64,000 bases of DNA, taken from contig NZ_JAESIY010000005.1 of assembly GCF_016757215.1 (NCBI RefSeq), forward strand, positions 62,001 through 126,000, in the 5' to 3' direction. This document shows positions 58,200 through 64,000 of the stretch, piece by piece. Below the pieces are notes generated by a model. That model was not told the DNA's origin. It saw only the letters and a list, made by a program, of their open reading frames with translations, and did no database searches. A program made the position numbers and the translations under genes. The first letter of the stretch is position 1, and every line of letters begins with the position of its first letter. This stretch comes from Fulvivirga sediminis (lineage in GTDB: Bacteria > Bacteroidota > Bacteroidia > Cytophagales > Cyclobacteriaceae).

Positions 58200-58796
58200 T
58201 TACTTCCTTAACAGCTTCTCACTAATATAATTCTTTAAATAGTCAGCTGCTATATCTATGCTTTCTCGGCTATCTTTCACTCGAGAAATCACCAAAGCAC
58301 CCTCTAAAGTAGCAATAAAAAGAGTTGCCATCTGAGAGATATTGATATCTTCCACAAATTCGCGTGCCTCTATTCCCTCCTTAAGCTTCATTTCAATATA
58401 ACATTGTAAGCCATTAACCCCTTCCTGAGCCTTAGCTTTAAGCAAAGGGTGCGTATTCGCAGCATCCATCGCTGTGTTAAAAACCGGACAGCCCCCACCC
58501 ATAACCATAGGGTCATCATAAATAGACACGAATACATCTATTAGAGAATTTAACTTCTGAAAACAAGTTGTATCTTCCGCCAGCCTGTCTTTAAAACGTT
58601 TTAAGAGTCTTTTATAATTATAGTTGAAAGCTTCAAGTGCTATTTCATCTTTGTTTTTAAAATGATTATAAATACCCCCCTTCTTGAGCTTCGTGGCATC
58701 CATTATATGAGTCAATGAACACCCATGATACCCATATACGTTAAACAATTCGGCCGAATGTTGTATTATTTTCTCCTTTGTTGCAGCACCTTTCAT
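58200..58796 (-). CDS. TetR/AcrR family transcriptional regulator
   Basis: A 198-residue repressor. The N-terminal helix-turn-helix (about 5-55) shows TKEKIIQHSAELFNVYGYHG and GGIYNHFKNKDEIALEAF, the classical TetR pattern. The C-terminal part belongs to the TetR_C_33-like group with GGCPVFNTAMDAANTHPLLK and is the ligand domain. The ligand is unknown. It is followed by the hydrolase gene after 39 bases holding a TetR-type operator, so it probably represses that gene. The 180-base gap upstream has no recognisable promoter. Confidence 0.9.
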   Translation of the reverse strand: MKGAATKEKIIQHSAELFNVYGYHGCSLTHIMDATKLKKGGIYNHFKNKDEIALEAFNYNYKRLLKRFKDRLAEDTTCFQKLNSLIDVFVSIYDDPMVMGGGCPVFNTAMDAANTHPLLKAKAQEGVNGLQCYIEMKLKEGIEAREFVEDINISQMATLFIATLEGALVISRVKDSRESIDIAADYLKNYISEKLLRK

Positions 58797-58976
58797 ATAT
58801 AATATCTATCATCTAATAAACTAATGAATCACACTAACTCTAAAATAAAAATAATTTTATCATTTTAAAACATCACGCAAATGGACCCGTTCTAGACATA
58901 GAATAATCATATTTCACACACCCCATATTACCAGAGAATGTATGGAATATTTCAACAACCTAAACCCCTCATAAAA

Positions 58977-59984
58977 ATGATGCTATTAAGAAAACATTTG
59001 ACTATTCTTTTCATTTGCATTTTGTGCTATTCCTGCACAGAAAATGAAATCCTCGAAGAGCCTAAAGCTACGCCAGAAGATTTTCAAAGTAATAATGTAA
59101 GCCCGTCTGGATTTATTGAATTGGGAGGAAACACCGTGTCTCACGATCCCTGTCTAATCAAAGAACCGAATGGACTTTGGTGGGCTTTTATGACAGGCAC
59201 TGGAGTAGGCGTAAAATACTCTTCTGATGGTGTAAACTGGACGCAAGGTGTACAAGTTTTCCCTAACGAACTCTCATGGTGGCGAAATTACGCACCAAAT
59301 ATGGGGCGCAATGATGTTTGGGCTCCTGACTGCTTCTACCATAATGGTCGATATTGGCTATACTATTCCGTATCAGAATTTGGAAAAAACAACTCTGCCA
59401 TAGGACTCACTTCATGCTCGAGCATTGTAAGAGGAGATTGGCGTGATGATGGTGTAGTAGTAAGCACATCTCGAGGTAATAACGCAGCCAATGCCATAGA
59501 TCCTAATATTATTAGAGACGCGAGCAACAATTTATGGATGGTGTACGGATCATGGTTCGATGGTATAAGATTGGTTAGGCTGAATAGCTCAACTATGAAA
59601 CCCACCGGCACTCATTATGCTATAGCTAGAAGAGGTGGTGGCATAGAAAACACCGATATAGTGTACAATAATGGCTATTATTACCTATTCGTATCACTTG
59701 GTGTGTGTTGCAACGGTGTAAACAGCACCTATCGTATTGCCTATGGAAGATCTACCAACATTACAGGTCCTTATTATGACAAAAATGGTGTAAACATGCT
59801 CAATGGTGGAGCAACTATCCTGGATGCCGGCAATGTAAGATGGAAAGGCCCCGGAGCCCCTGACATTTATAATAACAACGGTAATTACCTATTAATAAGA
59901 CATGCCTATGACGCTCAGCAAAACGGCACTCCTAAAATGCTTATTAGCGATCTGTTTTTCGTAAATGGCTGGCCTACTTATTAA
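58977..59984 (+). CDS. Glycoside hydrolase family 43 lipoprotein, arabinan endo-1,5-alpha-L-arabinosidase type
   Basis: A 335-residue surface or periplasmic lipoprotein. The signal ends ILCYSC with the lipid Cys about 19 residues from the ATG at 58977. A five-bladed propeller follows; the three GH43 carboxylates are in TVSHDPCLIKEPN (base Asp), NAIDPNIIRD (Asp) and GGGIENTDIVYNNGYYYLFV (acid Glu). The blocks RNDVWAPDCFYHNGRYWLYY and VSLGVCCNGVNSTYRIAYGR are typical of the GH43 endo-arabinanases, which cut pectic arabinan. It has no SusCD or other carbohydrate genes beside it, so it is an isolated catabolic gene. Confidence 0.88.
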   Translation: MMLLRKHLTILFICILCYSCTENEILEEPKATPEDFQSNNVSPSGFIELGGNTVSHDPCLIKEPNGLWWAFMTGTGVGVKYSSDGVNWTQGVQVFPNELSWWRNYAPNMGRNDVWAPDCFYHNGRYWLYYSVSEFGKNNSAIGLTSCSSIVRGDWRDDGVVVSTSRGNNAANAIDPNIIRDASNNLWMVYGSWFDGIRLVRLNSSTMKPTGTHYAIARRGGGIENTDIVYNNGYYYLFVSLGVCCNGVNSTYRIAYGRSTNITGPYYDKNGVNMLNGGATILDAGNVRWKGPGAPDIYNNNGNYLLIRHAYDAQQNGTPKMLISDLFFVNGWPTY

Positions 59985-60034
59985 AGATACTATACTCATT
60001 CTTACTCACTGAAAAATGTGGGTGGGAATGGGTT

Positions 60035-60784
60035 TCAAACCTTCACTTCAACATCACTCTTTCCTTCCGCTAAATAACTTCTCTCAAAAAAGTTAATTAC
60101 TCCGTTATCTTCAACCATAATTACGGTAGAGCACCTGGAGCCATAGTCAGGGCTTTTTATAAACATAGGGGAGAGCATCCGTTCCATTTCCACGCCCACA
60201 CCTGTATCGGGCAAACTTGTATCTGGCGGTTTCACATCATCGTGAAGCGTTTCTATCAATTCATGAGGTAGTAGATTGCCCTTTTTAATTTGATCGGCTA
60301 GCTTTTGCTTGCCTCGCTCCACTTTTGGCCACGGAGTATCCAGCAAAGCATTACTTAGCCCATGAATACCAGCATCAATCTTATGAACGCCTTGCTGGTA
60401 GTTCCCATAATAATAAAGGCCATTTACATCTCCGCATATAAGATTGAATCCATTGTACTGCTGACCTTTAGCCTCCACCTTTTCTAAATAGCCCTTCGCA
60501 TCTTCTTTTCCTGAAAGGAAATCTGACACCAAATGCCCTCTGGAGGGTGCATTATCTTTGATGTTTCGCAAGTCACGATAATTGGTAATCATAGCCAGTC
60601 GGCCATTTTTATTTACCCCCATCCAGGTACCACCAGCCTCCAAATCCCGCCCTGCTAATACTTGAGGATTATCGCTCCAAAAATGCGCTGACTCTGTCTT
60701 CCTGACATAGAATTCATCACGGTTAGCAGCTACTACTAAAGGGTATTTTTCATGCTGCTTGTAAGCTAAAAGAATAAGACACAT
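60035..60784 (-). CDS. NRDE (TANGO2-like) family protein
   Basis: A 249-residue protein of the NRDE/TANGO2 family. The sequence begins MCLILLAY, placing a possible Ntn-type nucleophile Cys at position 2, then VVAANRDEFYVRKTE (the NRDE motif) and AGGTWMGVNKNGRLAMITNY. Eukaryotic TANGO2 is linked to haem or lipid handling, but the bacterial function is unknown. It begins one base after the rnhB stop and is probably translated with it. Confidence 0.88.
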   Translation of the reverse strand: MCLILLAYKQHEKYPLVVAANRDEFYVRKTESAHFWSDNPQVLAGRDLEAGGTWMGVNKNGRLAMITNYRDLRNIKDNAPSRGHLVSDFLSGKEDAKGYLEKVEAKGQQYNGFNLICGDVNGLYYYGNYQQGVHKIDAGIHGLSNALLDTPWPKVERGKQKLADQIKKGNLLPHELIETLHDDVKPPDTSLPDTGVGVEMERMLSPMFIKSPDYGSRCSTVIMVEDNGVINFFERSYLAEGKSDVEVKV

Positions 60785-60785
60785 A

Positions 60786-61382
60786 TTAAAAAAGCTCTAA
60801 TTGCTCTGGCAGTAAGCGAAATGATTTTCTATGATAATCAGTGACCCCATGACTTCTGATAGCTTCTCTATGATTTTTAGTTGGGTAGCCCACATTGCTC
60901 TCCCACTGATAAGCAGGAAATTCCTTGGCCAATTTATACATATACTCATCTCGGTAGGTTTTGGCTAAAATAGAAGCCGCAGCAATTGATAAGTACTTGC
61001 CATCACCTTTTATAATACATTCAAATGGTATTTCATTATGAGGTTTATACCTGTTTCCATCTATCAGCAGCAGTTCAGGCTGTGTCTCAAGTTGATCCAC
61101 CGCTCTATTCATGGCTAAAAAAGAAGCATTCAGAATATTTACCTCATCTATTTCATTATTATCTACAAATGAAACAGCCCAGGCAATGGCTTCTTTCTCC
61201 ACATCTAGCCGTATTGCTTCTCTTTGTTTTCGACTAAGCTGCTTACTATCATTAAGCACTTTATGCTTATAATCATGGGGAAGCACCACTGCGGCGGCCA
61301 CAACAGGCCCAGCCAAACAGCCTCTGCCTGCTTCATCACAACCCGCCTCTATTTTATCTTCACTGAAAAAGGATAATAACAT
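60786..61382 (-). CDS. rnhB: Ribonuclease HII
   Basis: A 198-residue enzyme that removes single ribonucleotides and RNA primers from DNA. Catalytic acids are in [20 protein letters not shown] (Asp, Glu), [12 protein letters not shown] (Asp) and [13 protein letters not shown] (Asp), and the GRG motif for 2'-OH recognition is intact. The ATG at 61382 is chosen over a GTG at 61406, which would add eight mostly hydrophobic residues. A type HI enzyme is encoded at 1100-1561, so both systems are present. Confidence 0.94.
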   Translation of the reverse strand: MLLSFFSEDKIEAGCDEAGRGCLAGPVVAAAVVLPHDYKHKVLNDSKQLSRKQREAIRLDVEKEAIAWAVSFVDNNEIDEVNILNASFLAMNRAVDQLETQPELLLIDGNRYKPHNEIPFECIIKGDGKYLSIAAASILAKTYRDEYMYKLAKEFPAYQWESNVGYPTKNHREAIRSHGVTDYHRKSFRLLPEQLELF

Positions 61383-61476
61383 ATTTAACAAAAATAATTT
61401 ATCCACGTTACATCCAAAAAAATATCAACCGCTTTTAACCTCACTTAGCAAAACCTTTTTTCTATTACTATTTTAA

Positions 61477-61484
61477 TAGATTTG
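61477..61484 (+). promoter_or_regulatory. Bacteroidetes -7 element before the Nudix gene
   Basis: TAGATTTG followed by CAGC matches TAnnTTTG; it ends 28 bases before the ATG at 61513. The -33 region is T-rich (61455-61461) but has no clear TTTG. Confidence 0.48.
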
Positions 61485-61512
61485 CAGCGCCTTGCCTATC
61501 AACTGACTAATT

Positions 61513-62067
61513 ATGAAAAAACAAGAAAAAAATCCCTGGACCACGCTTGACCGAAAGCAAATGTATGAAAACCCTTGGATAAAACTGGAAGAGCATCAGA
61601 TCATTAACCCCGGGGGTGGAGAAGGAGTGTATGGAAAAGTGTTCTTTAAAAACAAAGCGATTGGTATTATCCCTATAGATGAAGAAGGTAATACGTGGCT
61701 TGTTGGTCAGTATAGATACACTATTGATGAATACTCTTGGGAAATACCCGAAGGTGGCGGCCCTATGCATGAGGAACCTTTAACCTCCGCTAAAAGAGAA
61801 CTGAAAGAGGAAACAGGCCTAATAGCTAACCACTGGGAAATGATTATGCGCTTTCACACTTCTAACTCTGTTACTGACGAGGTGGGTTACATTTATCTGG
61901 CTAAAGAATTAACACAAGGTGAACAAAACCTGGAAGAATCCGAATCTGACTTAATAGTTAAAAAACTGCCTTTTACAGAAGCTCTGAAAATGGTAATGAA
62001 CCAGGAGATAACAGATAGCATGAGTGTAGCCGGCATATTAAAAACGGCTCGCATATTAGGAATATAA
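61513..62067 (+). CDS. Nudix hydrolase (ADP-ribose pyrophosphatase-like)
   Basis: A 184-residue enzyme that hydrolyses nucleoside diphosphates linked to another group. The Nudix box is complete, G-x5-E-x7-RE-L-x-EE-x-G, running through GGPMHEEPLTSAKRELKEET, and QYRYTIDEYSWEIPEGGG upstream is the pattern of ADP-sugar pyrophosphatases. The WTTLDRKQMYENPWIKLEEH start is also common in that group. Activity on ADP-ribose is likely but not shown. It is followed after 34 bases by a MATE transporter. Confidence 0.9.
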   Translation: MKKQEKNPWTTLDRKQMYENPWIKLEEHQIINPGGGEGVYGKVFFKNKAIGIIPIDEEGNTWLVGQYRYTIDEYSWEIPEGGGPMHEEPLTSAKRELKEETGLIANHWEMIMRFHTSNSVTDEVGYIYLAKELTQGEQNLEESESDLIVKKLPFTEALKMVMNQEITDSMSVAGILKTARILGI

Positions 62068-62101
62068 CAGTTAATAGAAGTAGGCAGAGCGCCTGGAGAG
62101 C

Positions 62102-63478
62102 ATGAAGAAGAAATTATTTATTGGCCACTTCAAAAAAAACCTGGCACTGGCACTACCTGTAATGATCAGTCAGCTAGGCCACATGATGGTCAACGTAGCC
62201 GATAGCATGATGGTAGGGCAGCTCGGTGCTTTGCCTCTGGCAGGAGCCTCTTTAGCCAATGTAGTATTTAACCTCATACTTATGTTTGGGATAGGGGTTT
62301 CTTATGCTATAACCCCACTTGTGGCAGCAGCTGATGGTGAGAAAAACACTTCCAAATCAAGTGAGTATTTAAAGCATGCCTTCCTTATCAATCTGATTAC
62401 CGGATTCATTTTATTTTCTCTTGTAAAAATAGGAGGAAATGTACTTCATCACATGAATCAACCGGAAGATGTGGTGGACATATCTTTACCTTACCTGAAT
62501 ATCATTACACTTTCAATGGTGCCATTAATGATATTTCAAACCTTTCGCCAATTTGCAGAAGGGCTATCTCACACTACCCAGGCAATGATTATCGTGATAG
62601 GCTCTAACCTTATCAATGTAGGGTTGAATTATCTATTCATCTATGGTTACGAACCATTACACATACCTATGATGGGGCTTAATGGTGCCGGTTGGTCTTC
62701 TTTGATTTCAAGGATTATCCTGGCATTATGGATGGCACTTTATATTTACAGAGGAAAACCATTTCAAGACTTCAAGGCAGGTTTTAGTTTTAAAAACTAT
62801 AAAGCTATAATTATCAGAAGACTGTTATCCTTAGGACTGCCTGCTGGTTTCCAATTTGTATTTGAAGTTGGAGCCTTCGGCTTTGCGGTAATTATGATAG
62901 GATGGCTGGGAACTAAACCACTAGCATCACACCAAATAGCTATTAATCTGGCCGCAATTAGTTACATGATGGTTTCAGGCCTTTCGGCGGCAGCCACAAT
63001 ACGAGTAGGAAATCAACTGGGTAAAAAGAATATTCACTCATTGAAAATGGCTGCTACGACGCTTTTCATTATGTCTCTCATCTTTATGAGTTTTACAGCC
63101 ATTCTTTTTATTGTTGGCCGGCATTGGCTTCCTTCACTATATATCCATGATCCTGAAGTAATCGAGATCGCCTCTACTTTACTCATTATTGCTGGTTTTT
63201 TCCAACTTTCTGATGGTATACAGGTAGTTAGCCTCGGCGCTCTAAGAGGCCTGTCAGATGTAAAAGTACCAACAGCACTTACCTTTATTGCCTACTGGGT
63301 TCTGGCATTGCCTTCAGGCTATTTTCTGGCCTTTGAACTGGAAATGGGGCCGAGAGGTGTCTGGTATGGACTATTAATAGGCCTCTCTCTAGTAGCCGTA
63401 ATTATGATCACCAGATTCTATGGGTTAGTAAAAAAACTAGACGGAAAATGGTCCGGTATCCAACCTTCAAACCCGTAA
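62102..63478 (+). CDS. MATE family efflux transporter
   Basis: A 458-residue membrane protein with 12 hydrophobic segments in two similar halves. The start LALPVMISQLGHMMVNVADS and MVGQLGALPLAGASLANVVF, and the repeat LGLPAGFQFVFEVGAFGFAV with MIGWLGTKPLASHQIAINL, are the NorM-type MATE signatures. It exports cationic drugs or metabolites with Na+ or H+. It is encoded 34 bases after the Nudix gene. The following 66 bases lead to a new ECF sigma gene and contain no evident terminator. Confidence 0.92.
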   Translation: MKKKLFIGHFKKNLALALPVMISQLGHMMVNVADSMMVGQLGALPLAGASLANVVFNLILMFGIGVSYAITPLVAAADGEKNTSKSSEYLKHAFLINLITGFILFSLVKIGGNVLHHMNQPEDVVDISLPYLNIITLSMVPLMIFQTFRQFAEGLSHTTQAMIIVIGSNLINVGLNYLFIYGYEPLHIPMMGLNGAGWSSLISRIILALWMALYIYRGKPFQDFKAGFSFKNYKAIIIRRLLSLGLPAGFQFVFEVGAFGFAVIMIGWLGTKPLASHQIAINLAAISYMMVSGLSAAATIRVGNQLGKKNIHSLKMAATTLFIMSLIFMSFTAILFIVGRHWLPSLYIHDPEVIEIASTLLIIAGFFQLSDGIQVVSLGALRGLSDVKVPTALTFIAYWVLALPSGYFLAFELEMGPRGVWYGLLIGLSLVAVIMITRFYGLVKKLDGKWSGIQPSNP

Positions 63479-63530
63479 ATAGAATTTATATATTGATCCG
63501 AATATAATTCACTTTTCGCGTTTTTACACT

Positions 63531-63538
63531 TATCTTTG
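63531..63538 (+). promoter_or_regulatory. Bacteroidetes -7 element before the partial sigma factor gene
   Basis: TATCTTTG matches TAnnTTTG and ends 6 bases before the ATG at 63545, so the leader would be very short or absent. No clear -33 box. Confidence 0.45.
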
Positions 63539-63544
63539 TTATTC

Positions 63545-64000
63545 ATGAATAAAGATCAGACCATAGCTCTATACCAGCCGGTACTGCATCAGATCGCCCT
63601 TAGAATGGTGGGATCTATTGCTGATGCTGAAGATATAGTTCAGGACACCTTCCTGAAGTGGCTAACTGTGAATCATGAAAAAATAGAAAATACTAAGGCC
63701 TATCTCATACGAGCGGTAACAAACAATTGCCTCAATCACCTTGAAGCTCTTAAGAGAAAAAAAGATGAATGCCTGCAAAATCTTAATCCTGCCGAACTAA
63801 TAGATTGGTACAAGGAAAAAGATTTATTCCATTTCGATATGGAAAATGAAGTTTCTGCGGCCTTAGCCATTATCCATAAAAGACTAGAGCCTGTAGAAAA
63901 AGGAATCTATGTACTTAGAGAGTTTTTCAACTTTGATTATGAAGAATTGCAGCATATCTTCGACAAGAAAAAAGATAACTGCAGGCAGCTTTTTAGTCGT
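63545..64000 (+). CDS. ECF sigma factor (SigJ-like), 5' part cut by the window edge
   Basis: The first 152 codons are visible. After MNKDQTIALYQPVLHQIALR, region 2 is represented by MVGSIADAEDIVQDTFLKWL and AYLIRAVTNNCLNHLEALKR, and region 4 begins at LEPVEKGIYVLREFFNFDYE followed by the helix EELQHIFDKKKDNCRQLFSR. The region 4 recognition end and any C-terminal SnoaL-like domain lie outside. The phrase IYVLREFFNFDYEEL fits the ECF41/SigJ type, which carries its own regulatory C-terminal domain instead of an anti-sigma factor; this can be decided only with the missing part. Confidence 0.85.
   Translation, partial: MNKDQTIALYQPVLHQIALRMVGSIADAEDIVQDTFLKWLTVNHEKIENTKAYLIRAVTNNCLNHLEALKRKKDECLQNLNPAELIDWYKEKDLFHFDMENEVSAALAIIHKRLEPVEKGIYVLREFFNFDYEELQHIFDKKKDNCRQLFSR

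Noticed and set aside
1-64000. CRISPR arrays, insertion sequences, prophage or att sites
   Set aside because: No repeated spacer pattern, transposase, integrase or phage gene was found on either strand.

Overview
The window is AT-rich, densely coded chromosomal DNA from a member of the Bacteroidetes, most probably a gliding-type marine or soil Cytophagales (Fulvivirga- or Marivirga-like; the genus is an inference). The reasons are: type IX secretion (T9SS) parts (a PorT next to ubiE, a PorE-like TPR/PD40/OmpA protein, and an esterase with a T9SS sorting tail), Bacteroidetes-only families (DUF5606, DUF6588, head-GIN DUF2807, TerB-ABCG fusions), and -7 promoter elements of the TAnnTTTG type. 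There are 68 genes, two of them cut by the window edges. No stretch over 300 bases lacks a gene. I see no tRNA, rRNA, CRISPR array, insertion sequence or prophage.

Layout. 1-6506: the end of an M1 peptidase, marC, rnhA, an ECF sigma/anti-sigma-like/two Spy-CnrX-like operon, then DUF456, a HEAT-like protein, saccharopine dehydrogenase and cytidine deaminase. 6572-20630: the most distinctive block, a signalling operon of eight genes (HAMP-GAF-PAS sensor without an output domain, orphan CheR, orphan CheB, membrane GAF protein, Cache-HAMP-GAF-PAS-PP2C phosphatase, SiaB-type kinase, SiaC-type antagonist, TerB-ABCG exporter) followed by a lipoprotein and a secreted Cys-containing protein behind their own promoter. 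20695-33639: housekeeping and envelope genes (esterase, SDR, porT, ubiE, porE-like, ysxC, fbp, aspartate kinase, LMW-PTP, enoyl-CoA hydratase) ending in a perR-like/peroxiredoxin stress pair. 33705-41995: waaA and rsgA, then a surface-polysaccharide block (two glycosyltransferases, flippase, two FemAB/GNAT-like enzymes, an FdtA-like cupin, an Mpo1-like membrane protein). 42035-54669: thioesterase-like protein, DAO oxidoreductase, NhaC antiporter, DEDDy exonuclease, T9SS esterase, YigZ, head-GIN protein, a hybrid-free PAS histidine kinase/response regulator pair, an MFS transporter and prfB with a programmed +1 frameshift. 54760-64000: ilvE, cobalamin adenosyltransferase, ABC ATPase, a TetR/hydrolase pair with a palindromic operator, GH43 arabinanase lipoprotein, NRDE protein, rnhB, Nudix, MATE and the start of another ECF sigma factor.

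How the parts fit. The 6572-19204 operon looks like a SiaABC partner-switch (PP2C phosphatase, GHKL kinase, switched protein) combined with chemotaxis-type methylation enzymes that lack any local MCP or CheA, and with a cytoplasm-facing TerB-ABC transporter in place of the diguanylate cyclase SiaD that SiaC controls in Pseudomonas. This is the best candidate for an undescribed system here; the links between its parts are inferred from order and spacing, not shown. Two smaller regulatory circuits can be read from sequence: a PerR-like box directly before the perR-like gene that precedes peroxiredoxin, and a 7-2-7 palindrome between tetR and its hydrolase.
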